DNA from: Streblospio benedicti
Taxonomy: Eukaryota > Annelida > Polychaeta > Spionida > Spionidae
Assembly (NCBI GenBank): GCA_019095985.1
Contig: CM032660.1
Location: 44,925,427 to 44,989,426, forward strand
DNA length: 64,000 nt
Direction: 5' to 3'
Shown: positions 1 to 10,626 of the stretch, in pieces
Layout of the letters: each line of letters begins with the position of its first letter
Numbering within the stretch: position 1 is the stretch's first letter
Notes under the pieces: model-generated
What the model saw: only the letters and a program-made list of their open reading frames with translations
The model's database searches: none
Told to the model about the DNA's origin: nothing
Translations under genes and position numbers: made by a program

Positions 1-560
1 AGATTAAATGTCCCACTCATCCCTACTCTTCCTTCCACCGTCACCGCCACCCCCTCTTCTCTCCCCAACCCGCTCATCTCCATCCCCATCTAAACAGGTC
101 CATAATTGATGCACCCCCTTTCTGCTGATGCTCTGGTTGAAACGGATGAGATGCTCCTCCCTTCCCATTCTTTCCCCTGTCCCACATCCCTCACACCAGC
201 TCCCGCCACTAACAGCTCTGGGAAAGAATGAATACATCTTCATCACCTTCCTCCCACAGTCATACGTGACAGCCATAAACACACTACATGTATGTGACAA
301 TGCTTGATCCCTCTAATAACCCTCCCTCCAGCTACTCCTACCCCTGGTAAACACGTGCAGACCATTAAATGTGCATCTCAATTACCCCTTTTCTGCTGCT
401 GCTCGGGTTGAAATTGATGAGATCTGGAACATATAAAATGCTACTCCCTGCCTCACCACCAGCCACGTCCGCCCCCACCCTCACCCCCCGCCATATGGAC
501 ACACACACCTGCCAACACTCCTCCTCAAAACAGGTCCGGAGCAGATAAAATGCACCTCCA
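1..560. repeat. C-rich region with diverged direct repeats
   Basis: The stretch is C-rich and holds a loosely repeated module: 'aacaggtcc' or 'gcagacc', then a 'gatgcacc/gtgcatct' segment, then 'ctgctg.tgctc.ggttga' and 'gatgagat'. It appears near 93-165, 350-425 and 528-560. No open frame in it looks coding. The 98-codon minus-strand frame here is low-complexity. Confidence 0.5.
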
Positions 561-755
561 TCACAATCACCATCCTCCCCAGTTCTCTCCTGTTATGACT
601 ACATACGTGTGACGTGCAACGTACGTTTGACATATACAAACGTTTAACGTATTACGTACCTTTAACAAACATGGCCCTGTAAGCAAACTTTATAGAAATT
701 CTTTTTTCTTGTTTTTTATCATTAAAACCAATTTATTTGGTTTGAAATGTGATAT

Positions 756-793
756 TATCACAGACCTTAGAATTCATTCTAAGGTCTGTGATA
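756..793. repeat. 18-bp perfect inverted repeat, 2-nt loop
   Basis: The arms TATCACAGACCTTAGAAT (756-773) and its exact complement (776-793) are separated by TC. This would form a strong hairpin in either strand. No neighbouring gene end explains it, so it may be the core of a small foldback element. Confidence 0.8.
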
Positions 794-1347
794 TTATAAC
801 GACCACCAAGATGTCCTGATTTTACATACATAGTTTGAAGTGTGTACGTCTTGTGGTTAAAAAGCCTTTTGTGACGCAAAAAACCGCCTCTTCCTTTATA
901 TATATAGATAGATTTATATTTATTTCAGACATAAAATACATACATGTAACCAATACATGCATTAGAGTCCATATAAAAAGAAATAGAAATCTAAGATCTA
1001 CTAATATAAAAGTTAAAAAGTCACAGTAAAATATAAATGCATATAAAACAGTAGCACAACACCTCATATAATACATGTACCGTATTTTCGCATTTTGGGG
1101 CCTCTACCCAAATTAACGTCAATCATGGTACTCCTACCTGGTACATGAGCATCCAGATGCAACGTATGGTGTCCAAGTAAGCCTCAGGACATTTTCGGCA
1201 TCACACTAGCTATTGTTTTTAAGCTAGGTAAGTCTTTTTGAGAGCTGTGTGGATGTAGACCTGGATGTGTAAGCACGTCTCCTGGGGGCTAACTCGATTG
1301 AGCACACCTTTTAATGAGGCATCTGACTATCCTTCGATCTGAGTTTA

Positions 1348-1441
1348 TTACACAATGCACTCGCAGATTTCACAATCACAAGGTCCACAGACACCACAAC
1401 TTCCACGGGGACAGGAACATTTACCCCCGACATTTACATGT
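1348..1441 (-). CDS. Possible Cys-rich terminal coding exon
   Basis: On the minus strand a good acceptor (pyrimidine-rich tract ending in TATAG) is followed by 31 codons with nine cysteines spaced C-x-C, C-x2-C, C-x-C, C-x2-C-x-C, then a stop overlapping an AATAAA hexamer. It lies downstream of the YWTD-domain exons on the same strand, so it could be the last exon of that gene. The exon would start in phase 2, whereas the nearest upstream exon (2634-2742) ends in phase 0, so at least one further exon would be needed. I do not recognise the protein. Chance in a short open frame remains possible. Confidence 0.25.
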
Positions 1442-2124
1442 CTATAGGAAATTGTCAATGACAGACACAGACAAGAGTGCAAGCACAGACCATGTGGATG
1501 AGCACAATCATGAAATTGACTAGGAAGAACGCTGATCGTTGTCAGGGAGAGTGAATAGGACTAGATTAACAATACGGTGATTCAAGTCGGAGTGAATACG
1601 GATGTCATGTACTGAGATGCGGGGGGCTGTAGACAAAGTAGGTTTGAGTTTTGTGTTGTGAGATAATTTTAAACATACTTTTAAGTATGTAATTATCAAA
1701 AATGCCTTACTGACTTTCATAAAAAACACTTGGAATTTCTTCTATACTTTGGACAGAAATTCGTCACACCTACCTTTTGTTCGATAACTTCGTTCCATCA
1801 AACTAATTCCAATGAAAGTTACAGAATTGCCGATGCTAAATAGAATTCATGGTATAATAACTCAAACGAATATATCTACTGTAAAATAACTAAATATGTG
1901 CGTATCATTGAGTAATGTTTACTTACTGCAGCACTTTGTGCTATACTGGTACATCGTACATATCACGGTATGTTGTTGACGTAACTCACTTACGTAATAT
2001 TTTCTAAAGAGGTCGATGTGCATATATCTGATTATCATCACCTACTATGTATGTCTAGGTCCACAGAGAACAATTTCACATGTTCTTGAAAACGGCTATT
2101 TTAATAGTGTAAACAATAAAGAGA
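1442..2124. other. No recognised feature
   Basis: AT-rich sequence downstream of the YWTD exons. I see no exon, RNA gene or clear repeat until the SINE-related sequence begins near 2125. Confidence 0.5.
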
Positions 2125-2590
2125 GATATATATGTGTTTCCCAGTGCTTGCGGATACATTTTCACACTTCTCTCTCTCACATCTTTTTTATGTATTTCTA
2201 TCGTTGGTAAAATAACCAAAAAAGATATGTGCGTATCATATATATATCATTGAATAGCACTAAAAATGCTAATAAGACCTTCCCAAAATGTCGTCCTCAT
2301 GTGGGATTCGAACCCACGACCTCTGGGTTGAGATGATAACAAACCAAGTATGTAAGCTGGGGTTACGGAGACAACGGTTCAGCCGTGTAACCTTTTTTGC
2401 TTGGGATGATGGTATCATTCTGGTCTCACAACCTTGGGGTCGTGAGTTCATGTTCCCGCCATCCACTTGATATAGTCAATGGAAGCTTAGGGTTGTAAAA
2501 CCTGTCTTCAGCTATATCTATCGTTGGTAGAAATATGCTTGCTAAAAAGATGTGTGTGTGAGAGAGAGAGAGTGTGAAAAATAAAGAGAG
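2125..2590. mobile_element. tRNA-derived SINE (family B), two copies head to head
   Basis: Pol III B-box-like motifs occur in both orientations: a minus-strand head around 2297-2320 (gtgggttcgaatccc when read on minus) and a plus-strand head around 2440-2466. Flanking tails share 'cttcagctatatctatcgtt', 'aaatatgcttgct' and 'agatgtg' with a second head-to-head pair near 34.1 kb and a single copy near 52 kb. The CT-rich and GA-rich runs at both sides match as inverted tails. It lies 3' of the YWTD-gene exons. Confidence 0.7.
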
Positions 2591-2633
2591 AGACTATAAT
2601 AATAAAACAGCAATTAATAAAACCGACACAAAC

Positions 2634-2742
2634 CATGTTTCTAGCATCTACAGCGAGTGCTGTTGGATCCATTAGTTCTGTCCCTACTAAAGTCTTAATC
2701 GTCTTGGACCCAATCACAGAAAAATCTATCTTCACATTCTTC
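2634..2742 (-). CDS. YWTD-protein exon, blade 3/4 junction
   Basis: The acceptor TTATAG precedes 109 bp that complete an Arg codon begun in the previous exon (phase 2) and run 36 codons to a GTTTGT donor (phase 0). The peptide includes 'IKTLVGTELMDPTALAVDAR', the typical end of one YWTD blade and start of the next. The donor is weak, so the 3' edge is less certain than the acceptor. Confidence 0.75.
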
Positions 2743-3026
2743 CTATAACATTGAAATATAAATTAATCATCAATAATCTATTCTATAATTGCATTTCTTC
2801 CTCCACGGCAGATTTACAAATCCTGTAATTCATGACAATATATAATTATGTAAAATTACTGTAACTATAGAAAACTGTAGATGGAAAATACATAATTACA
2901 ACTGCAAGTCGACGACTGTTTTAGGTTCAGATATTGACAAAGTCATATCCTAGATTTAGCAAAACAACGACATCTGAATGTACTTTCTTAAATTACAATC
3001 TTAAAAATAGACTGCGGTCTACCTAC

Positions 3027-3195
3027 CTATAATGATCGGGCCTCCCAGGGTTCTGCAGTTCACCTCGATCGATCCAAAAGAGGATGGAGTTTAAGAAATC
3101 AATGGCGATATCTCCCATATCCTGTATATGGTCAATCAGCAAACTCGACCCAGTAGCAGGTGAATCCAAATTCGTGGCCAGAATTCGGTTGGTTC
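3027..3195 (-). CDS. YWTD-protein exon, blade 3
   Basis: This 169-bp exon lies between a CAG acceptor and a GTAGGT donor and enters in phase 1. It encodes 'GTNRILATNLDSP' followed by 'DMGDIAIDFLNSILFWIDRG', the class B blade pattern with FWID in place of YWTD. Both junction phases fit the neighbouring exons. Confidence 0.85.
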
Positions 3196-3375
3196 CTGAC
3201 CAAAGCCAAGGATCATATCACATTTTTTATAAGGTAATATAACATGTATACATGGAAAGTAATATAAATGATTCAACATCCTAACAGTTTGCTCTTAAAT
3301 AAATTAAATCAAATATCAAACATGTCCATATAAAACTTTGAAAATAGTGCAATATAGAATTAGACCGTGTCCAAC

Positions 3376-3481
3376 CTTGTTCTCTGGTGGAATAGTAGAG
3401 CCTCCTGTTCTTATGGTCCACACAAAGTGCACCTGGGAATCCACCTTCAGCACCTGTGGGCAGAAAACTGTGATGTAGCGT
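3376..3481 (-). CDS. YWTD-protein exon, blade 2
   Basis: This 106-bp exon (phase 0 in, phase 1 out) includes 'GGFPGALCVDHKNRRLYYS', a YWTD-type blade in which the motif reads RLYYS. The acceptor CCTATAG at 3482 was chosen because it restores phase with the upstream exon. A closer CACAG at 3454 would break the frame. Confidence 0.78.
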
Positions 3482-3868
3482 CTATAGGAGACCATTACAA
3501 CAGACCCAGTGTTGCCATATAATTGAGTTAAAGTTTATTTGACACATAATAAAGTATTTATTATTATTTGACACAAATTATATTTTCTTGTACAGCTTTT
3601 AGGGACATCAGGTAGACAGCAGTGATTAATCTAGAAATTGGCAGCTATGAGTCCCTAAGGACTTGCATATCTTGAAACAATGGTTCTGAAGGCCAATACA
3701 ATGAGTCCTGACATACCTAAGCATAACAAACTAAACAGTAAATATCTTATGGGTCCTGTGGGATGCACAACTTTTAATTCTACGAGTCCTATGGAAAAAT
3801 AACGAGTCCTGGACTCTGGACTCGGATCTAGATTAATCCCTGAGACTTGATGCGAAACATTTTCATAC

Positions 3869-3945
3869 CTCTTGCACTTTGCTGCCTTCACTGACATGGG
3901 CTCTGTAGATTCTCTGTTGTACTGTGTTAGTCCAGTACACATGGT
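3869..3945 (-). CDS. YWTD-protein exon, blade 1
   Basis: A TTTTAG acceptor and a GTATGA donor frame 77 bp that complete an Asp codon and encode 'HVYWTNTVQQRIYRAHVSEG', a near-consensus YWTD strand. The next exon upstream is 5.6 kb away at 9526-9711. Confidence 0.85.
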
Positions 3946-4104
3946 CTAAAAGTTCAAATAATGCTAACATTCTTATCTCATACATTTAATTTAATGCACA
4001 ACTCTCATTATTTAGCATTAAAAAGAACTGAAACTTGTGAACTAAAATATACAATTATACATTGTAGGCTAAAATGCTATGAAAAAAGAAGAACATGAAC
4101 ATCT

Positions 4105-4600
4105 CCAGATAATGCTACTTGTTTGGGCCAATGTTGGCAAATCTTGGTTGGCCCAACATCATTTTGTCCGATCGAACCAATGTTGGGTCAACGTTGGCAC
4201 AGTAATTCAGTTGGCCCAATGGTTAGGCCAATGTGTGGGCCAATGTTGGCAAAAGGTTGGTTATAGGGTGGCACAGCTTTGGCTCGCAGGTGGCACAATG
4301 TCTAAGGTGGGCTAATGTTGGGCCGACGTCGATTTGACCATGTCATTTCATGGTTGGGCCAACTACAAATTATGGAAGCTTAGCCGACGTCAATTTGGGG
4401 ACGATGTACTGACGGGACAAATAACATGTCTGCATAACGCTAGCACAGCGGCAAAAATATTAAATATTTTGATATTGGTTGATTCAGTTCCATATATTGA
4501 GTTGAGTCCACCAATCCATCATCGGCTAGTACGACAGTTGGCATGACTTAGTTGGGTAGATGTCGCGCCAACGTCGGCAGGCTGACGTGTTGTTATCTGG
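4105..4600. mobile_element. MITE built of GGCCAAYGTTGGC words
   Basis: Short inverted ends CCAGATAA (4105-4112) and TTATCTGG (4593-4600) bound about 500 bp packed with variants of 'ggccaatgttggc', 'ttgggccaac' and 'ccgacgtcgattt' in both orientations. No coding potential beyond repeat-derived frames. The plan (short CCCAG-type TIR, interior made of one reiterated word) matches the ACGTCT-rich element at 11088-12537. Superfamily not identified. Confidence 0.6.
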
Positions 4601-4618
4601 GATTTTAGATAATAATTA

Positions 4619-5440
4619 GAAACAAGAATTCGTTTGAACGCCAAAAATCTTCCCATCCTAGATCAGGCCCTTTTAGGTCAATCAATTTTAAAAGTAGTAA
4701 TTCAAATACATACATGTCTAAAGAATATTGTAGAAAGGCAACACATCTAATCAGAATGAAAATAAAACACATCCTAACTTCATCAAAAGTGGACTAAAGT
4801 ACACCAAAATCTAATAATCAGAATGAAAATAAAAACATTGTAATTTCATCAAAAGTGGGCCAAAGTACATCAAAATCTAATCAGGTCTGCAGAGTAGTAC
4901 AATGAAGCCAAATATGAAATTTGGTGATAATAGATCAAATACTTCTCCCTGTAGAGTGGTAACAAGGTATTAACACCTATCACTCATAAGTTCGTCAATA
5001 GTAGGCCAAAGTACCCAAACATCAGTTCAACTGTGGAGACTAGTATAGTGACCAAAATTGTAAAGTTTAATGACCATATATAGGCAAAATACTTTTCCCA
5101 GTACAGTGGTCACAATTGTTTTATTTGAATATTCCATAAACTTTTCAAAAGTGGTCCAAAGTACCGGTACTCTAACATCAAATAACGTGTTCGGAGAGTG
5201 ATATAGTCATACAAAAATGTCAAGTTTAAACGTGATGGTACGCCATAAACTGTTCCCAGGAAACAGATAAATACAAATTCGTAATAATTTGTTTTTAAAA
5301 ACACATCGTAATTTTGTCAAAAGTAGGCTAAAGTACACCAAAATCTAATCAGCTCTGCAGAGTTGTACAATGAAGCTAAATATGAAGTTTGGGGATCATA
5401 GGTCATATACTTCTCCCTATAGCGTGGTAACAAGGTATAG
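4619..5440 (+). mobile_element. Pearl-like element P1, copy a (3'-truncated)
   Basis: It begins with the family head 'aaacaagaattcg' and then carries tandem units of about 140-150 bp, each opening 'aaaagt(a/g)ggccaaagtac'. It stops near 5440 without the family's GACG microsatellite and GGGGAGATTTAA tail. Units match copies at 19.5, 43.9, 55.3 and 56.6-59.1 kb. It sits in the large intron of the YWTD gene. Confidence 0.75.
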
Positions 5441-6739
5441 AGGTCGGAAGTTCTTCTGAGAGATGTAATTTCAATAGGTTCTTTTGCGCGAGGTAGCTGT
5501 CAGTGGATCATGGTACAAAACACGTCGGGCGTCCGACCAGAAAATGGCGTGAGTCTAGTCACTTCGTGTACACTTCAGCTCAGCTGAGAATAATCAAAGG
5601 ACTGAGAGTCCTGAAAAGCCGAGCTTTAGAATGTTATGCGGCTGGGAGTGCATAGTAAAATTTTCTTCAAATGCAGTCAGTAGAAATATAAAACAGTTAG
5701 CAACACATTGTCTACCCCTAGATAGATGACTAAATACAAATTCATCCCCTTGATGATAGTCAGCACTGCATAACACTTTATAACCCATCCTATTTGTCTT
5801 TTTCTAGCTTATGGTGAGTCATAAGGCAAATACTAGTCTAGCACAATCCTTTCATTTTCTCTAAAAATACTTCTTATCTGTGTACATAACTGTGTCAGGA
5901 CATAATAAAGCAGAGTTCTTGTTGGTCTAAACTTGTAGTGGGACAATTGGCCCCTTGGTAAGGCAAATCAATGGGTCACTATTCTGTACTTGATGGGCCA
6001 ATATTTTTTAAATTTTGCCATGAACAGTAAATTTTTACCATGAACAGTTTCAATAAATAATATTTAAAAAATAACTCCAGTGCTCACTTTTATGCTGAGT
6101 AACCATGACTTATAGTTTAAATAAAAAATCAATGGTTTAAATCAATTTGTTTTCATATTTTAATTATTCACACATCATAAGGCAGCAAAAATAACATCAA
6201 CATTTTACTTCAAATCTGTCTGCACATTTGCAGAGTGGGTAAAAGCGATTATTTTTTCATAACTGTAAAAGCGCATTAATGGCGGGTTTACCGCTGTTGC
6301 TAACGCTTTAAATAACACGGCGTATTAATTTTGATGGCTACGACGTTGTTTTTTCAGCGCGGATGTGCTTATAGTAAACGTAGTAGGCGGTAGAGAGGGA
6401 ACACAATGGAATGGCTACGACGCCTATAAAGCTCGAGACTTCTGCGAAGCTCGGCTTCAAAAACGTGCACACAGATATTGGATCATATCTCTGTTATACA
6501 TTGTCTTATTATTATATAATAATTTTGATGGAAATAATCTGCAGTAATATGCGATTCCATCCATATGTGTAAGTCTATGTAATTGTTTTAACTAAATAGT
6601 TTATTTTGAGCTTCAATGACATGCATCGCCATATTTAACACTACCGTTTGGTTAGCCGTATAATATACAGCGTATGTTCGTTCCTGCGTGTCTCTGAGGT
6701 ATACATGGTATATACTCAGCTCTACATGTAGGGGTACTG
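5441..6739. other. Intronic sequence, no recognised gene
   Basis: AT-rich filler within the YWTD-gene intron. Near 5940-6060 lies a short stretch ('gggaca.atggcccc') that recurs near 35970, so an old dispersed repeat is likely. No exon with good splice sites was found. Confidence 0.45.
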
Positions 6740-6960
6740 TTCGGTGTAAGCTGTCAAATGAATTGGCTATTATTCGATTTTGTCCAAATCGGACTTGGTG
6801 TTGAATATATCATTATTCATTATGGCGAAAATAAGAAACTAGACAGTCTTCAGAATGTGTATTGTTAATGTGAAAACGTTCTGATGAAAACTATATGAGC
6901 TACCAAAGGATTATTGTTCTATGTCAATGGAAAACTCCGAAGGTGACAGCTGTCGTTGCC
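6740..6960 (+). mobile_element. Remnant of the TTAA-flanked (piggyBac-like) element
   Basis: The stretch 'agctgtcaaatgaat', 'gcgaaaataagaaactagac' and 'tgaaaacgttctgatgaaaa' matches the conserved interior of the five full copies elsewhere in the window, but is more diverged and lacks both ends. It reads in the orientation of the 22.4 and 46.1 kb copies. Confidence 0.65.
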
Positions 6961-6989
6961 TGCTGATATTGTCAGTAGACTTTTTACAA

Positions 6990-7871
6990 TCATGCCACGA
7001 TTTCACAGTTTCAACTTGTATTAAATATACCAAATGGGATTGTTTATAGTAACTTTTGCTATGGGACAAAAGGAAAATAAATTATCTGTGATGTATGCAA
7101 GTGAGAATGCTGAAGTCTAAAGTTTTATTGAGCTATGTGCATTCTAATTGTATTGCGCAATTTCTTCCATAAGCATAACATTGTGACGGCTGGTATCATC
7201 GCCTGCTCCATAATCCAGTTGATTTTAGTCTGGTTGTCACAGTACAGGGTTCCCACAGATTTTTTTGGTCAAAATTCCATGACTTTTCCATTACGAAAAA
7301 ATTGGTCTCTCTGGAGACCCCCCTTTCATTCAATAATGAAGGAAGAGATTAAAGCCGGCGGAGACTTCAAATATACATCTACTCATATTTTTCTCAGACA
7401 CTCGTATGCTTATCAATCGATGTAGATCTAGAAATGCATTCTTTATGTTCAGAATGGTTAACATTAATGTTATTAAGAACAAAAACTGAACTATAACTCA
7501 CAAATAGAAGGCATTGATCAGTTGTCAAAGATTTCATCTCGAGCATTTCTGTACTTCCATACGCACATATCCGACAATGCACACAAATCCACGTTCTCTC
7601 TGCTTTCCTAAATGCTTTAGTATTAATCCTGTGTGATAATTAGCGTTGAATTTTTTATGGTATGCATTTCACTAATATTAAATTCCATCGAGGGTTAGAA
7701 AGAAAGGAATTTACTACGACCAATTACAAGCTCAGAGCGAGGTAAAGCCACATCTAGGGTCCGAGGGGCATGCTCCCCGAAAATGTTTCATTTCTACTGT
7801 AAAAATGATGGCGTTTGTGTGGATCCCAGGACATTCAAGGGGGTTCGGGGGAGTTTCCTACGTTAAAATTT
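6990..7871 (+). repeat. First member of a duplicated segment flanking an assembly gap
   Basis: From 'tcatgccacgatttcacag' to 'gttaaaattt' this segment is closely matched, in order, by 7972-9060 on the other side of the gap. The two differ by several indels, the largest about 200 bp. A true tandem duplication and two unmerged haplotypes joined by the assembler are both possible. Confidence 0.8.
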
Positions 7872-7971
7872 NNNNNNNNNNNNNNNNNNNNNNNNNNNNN
7901 NNNNNNNNNNNNNNNNNNNNNNNNNNNNNNNNNNNNNNNNNNNNNNNNNNNNNNNNNNNNNNNNNNNNNNN
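7872..7971. other. Assembly gap (100 N)
   Basis: Exactly 100 N bases, a common placeholder for a gap of unknown size. The sequence after the gap restarts at the same point as position 6990. Confidence 0.99.
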
Positions 7972-9060
7972 TCATGCCACGATTTCACAGTTTCAACTTG
8001 TATTAAATATACCAAATGGGATTGTTTATAGTAACTTTTGCTATGGGACAAAAGGAAAATATATTATCTGTGATGTATGCAAGTGAGAATGCTGAAGTCT
8101 AAAGTTTTATTGAGCTATGTGCATTCTAATTGTATTGCGCAATTTCTTCCATAAGCATAACATTGTGACGGCTGGTATCATCGCCTGCTCCATAATCCAG
8201 TTGATTTTAGTCTGGTTGTCACAGTACAGGGTTCCCACAGATTTTTTTGGTCAAAATTCCATGACTTTTCCATGACTTTTCCAGAATTTTTTTTATTTTT
8301 CCATTTTTTATATACATCCAGGCCTGCATCTTTCGTCTGAAAAATTGGTCTCTCTGGAGACCCCTTTCATTCAGCCATAAGGAAAAAGGTGCGCTCTATA
8401 GACTGTGCTGTCAACCAATAGGAGCTCTACGTTGGTTTTGCAACGAACAACAAAGCACACATGGCTCATGCATATTCATGAGGACCGCTTAAATATAACT
8501 TTAAGCAACCGTCACGTCAAAGAGAGGCTGAAATATACATCTACTCATATTTTTCTCAGACACTCGTATGCTTATCAATCGATGTAGATCTAGAAATGCA
8601 TTCTTTATGTTCAAGAATGGTTAACATTAATGTTATTAAGAACATCATAAACTGAACTATAACTCACAAATCGGCATTGATCAGTTGTCAAAGATTTCAT
8701 CTCGAGCATTTCACAGACACTTCATACACTTGTACGGCAAGAATATCCGACAATGCACACAAATCACGTTCTCTCTGCTTTCCTAAATGCTTTAGTATTA
8801 ATCCTGTGTGATAATTAGCGTTGAATTTTTTATGGTATACGCAATATTTCACTAATATTAAATTCCATCAAGGGTTAGAAAAGTGAGGGGGGCCACAGAA
8901 ATGTATTGATGCAAGCTCCGACGAGGTAGAAAAAGCCATCCTAGGGATAAGGGGGGCATGCTTTAAAAATGTTTCATTTCTACTGTAAAAATGATGGCGC
9001 GAGCGTTTGTGTGGATCCCAGGACATTCAAGGGGTTCGGGGAGTTTTGCGTTAAAATTTT
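7972..9060 (+). repeat. Second member of the duplicated segment
   Basis: Counterpart of 6990-7871, with an extra block around 8270-8540. It includes the hAT-type start CAGGGTTCCCACAG (also present near 7243 in the first copy), followed by reiterated 'ttccatgacttttcc'. Confidence 0.8.
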
Positions 9061-9419
9061 GAAAATTAGTTACTCTGAGAGCAATCCTGGTACATTTTCA
9101 AGCCAAATAAAGATTTTTTTTCCAGAAAAAGTGAGGGGGCACTTTTTAATATTTTCTCTATTTCAGACCAAAATCTGGCAAAAACCTGAGGGTGCACGTG
9201 CCCCACTGGCCCCACCGCTTGCTACGGGCCTGACACCTATTCGTCCAAATAGCAGTCATATGTGTCTGAAAATAGTTGAAAATAATCCAGTCCTGATAAC
9301 ACAAAGTTTGTTCACATAGTAACAAAATATTTTGTTGAGGTATTATCCTGCATAGTTATCAAAATGTTAGCCATTTTCTAAAATATTAAAAAATCTGCCC
9401 AAATAGTTAATAAATTATC

Positions 9420-9516
9420 AGTTGTACAAAATTCCATGACTTTTCCATGACTTTTTGACAAAATCTCATTTTTCCATGACTTTACAAAATTCCATGACTT
9501 TTCCACACAGCCCTGC
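9420..9516. mobile_element. hAT-like element end with reiterated CATGACTTTTCC
   Basis: Several copies of 'aattccatgacttttcc' end at 'acacagccctg', whose complement CAGGGCTGTGT has the CAGGG start common in hAT non-autonomous elements. It forms an inverted partner to CAGGGTTCCCACAG at about 8227 and stops only 10 bp from the YWTD exon at 9526. Confidence 0.55.
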
Positions 9517-9525
9517 CATCCATAC

Positions 9526-9711
9526 CTGTTTGCTGGTCATAGTCCAAGTCCCTGACATCCACCTGCCCCATGGAGATACGAGATTCATCAGGAGACTGCT
9601 CTTTAATGACCTCAATGGGGGAATTCCAGGAATCTTTTTTGTAGTGGAAGATGCCCCCACCCTGGGCCACCAACAGATCAGGTTTTTGGGACCAGGACTG
9701 GCCAATTAACC
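9526..9711 (-). CDS. YWTD-protein exon, first propeller strand
   Basis: A TTTCAG acceptor and a GTATGG donor bound 186 bp, phase 1 at both ends, as is typical for extracellular modules. The peptide holds 'KPDLLVAQGGGIFHYKK' and 'VDVRDLDYDQQT'; the split Asp codon then joins to HVYWTN in the next exon. A hAT-like repeat ends 10 bp beyond its 3' edge. Confidence 0.85.
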
Positions 9712-10026
9712 CTGAAATAATCAAGTCATTCTATTATTTTTTTACCATTATGACATTATTTTCACAATAGACTTCGATAATATTTGGATGACACTATACG
9801 AGCACTCATGACTGAACAAGCCATCCCTCATCCCTCTTTTTGTAGCTTTTTTTTCCTTTTTTCCCTTATCCCACTAATTTTCCTCATCTCCCACTTTCAA
9901 TACCTACTTTGTGCATTTGCAAACACAAGAACTGTTCGATTTGGATTCGATAGATTGAAATCAAAGGCCATTTACATAGTATGAAAAAGGAAGAGAAGTG
10001 ATACAAGATTCCTTATGAGGAACTAG
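9712..10026. other. Upstream of last YWTD exon seen, nothing recognised
   Basis: AT-rich with a T-rich run near 9840. The next exon upstream, which must end in phase 1, was not found here or anywhere up to 21 kb. Confidence 0.4.
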
Positions 10027-10626
10027 TCCGAACTACCTCATATAAAGAGTAAATCAGTCACTGCAGCAGAGCAAGAAATGTTAACAAATTATCGAAAAAA
10101 GTATATGTGCAAGGAGTGTGTTAGCTCAATATCCGATCCCAAACTACAAAAAGACAAAGTAGGTACTCTTCCTTTGTATGCTTACACCAAGCCAAGGACA
10201 GAGCATCAACCTGTTGATTTTGTAAGTCTTTTAAGAAAGAGACCACCACTTAGCTGCAAGATGATAAGGGTGATCCTTCTAGCTATGGGAAATATTATTT
10301 ATAACACAAGTGCTAAGAGCATTGTGAAAATTTGTAAACTGGAAAAATATTTTAATGAGGGACCCGGACCGCAAGAATTTGACCACATCCGCCCCGCAAC
10401 CGCAATGATCCGGGATACCCGTGGACTGTCCGTGGATGATGACCACAGTCAACTCACAGATGTCCGCGCGACTGCCCAGAACGCTGAGACACCATTTTTA
10501 CTACCCCTAAAATCCACGTGTAAATGTGAATCAATATCTACGTTGATAGATCTTTTCTCCCCTTCAAATCCACCTGACGCACGTGCACTTGTTTATATTT
10601 ACTGCGGCTCAGCGCCGATTGGCTGA
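10027..10626 (+). CDS. Unrecognised 182-200 codon open frame
   Basis: A single frame stays open from 10027 and has ATG at 10078. The first half is Lys/Cys-bearing ('KKYMCKECVSS'). The second half coincides with a locally GC- and CpG-richer stretch (10360-10620) and looks less protein-like. No domain, signal peptide or splice context is recognised. It could be a degraded captured gene, a promoter-associated CpG patch read through, or chance. Confidence 0.2.
   Translation, partial: SELPHIKSKSVTAAEQEMLTNYRKKYMCKECVSSISDPKLQKDKVGTLPLYAYTKPRTEHQPVDFVSLLRKRPPLSCKMIRVILLAMGNIIYNTSAKSIVKICKLEKYFNEGPGPQEFDHIRPATAMIRDTRGLSVDDDHSQLTDVRATAQNAETPFLLPLKSTCKCESISTLIDLFSPSNPPDARALVYIYCGSAPIG

Larger units (their letters stand above)
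2634..9711 (-). other. Gene model: LDL-receptor class B (YWTD) beta-propeller protein, partial
   Basis: Five minus-strand exons (9526-9711, 3869-3945, 3376-3481, 3027-3195, 2634-2742) join in phases 1, 0, 1 and 2 without a stop and give about 215 residues. The product has the repeating pattern of LDLR class B blades: 'DLDYD...HVYWTN' in blade 1, 'GALCVDHKNRRLYYS' in blade 2, 'DIAIDFLNSILFWID' in blade 3 and 'DPTALAVDAR' opening blade 4. The first exon carries the 'PDLLVAQG' strand that usually opens a propeller. Such domains form extracellular six-bladed propellers in LRP/LDLR receptors, nidogen and EGF precursor. Only one YWT motif is close to consensus; the others are degenerate. No signal peptide, LDLa or EGF exon was found, so the exact family member is unresolved. 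The 5.6 kb intron (3946-9525) holds MITEs, a pearl-like element and an assembly gap. Confidence 0.8.

Noticed and set aside
3655-3868. Extension of the 3869-3945 exon along its open frame
   Set aside because: The open frame continues past a good GTATGA donor, but the added residues have no YWTD pattern and the phase of the next exon requires splicing at 3869.
4079-4315. 78-codon frame rich in WAN/GQC residues
   Set aside because: Direct translation of the GGCCAATGTTGGC words; no codon bias or splice context.
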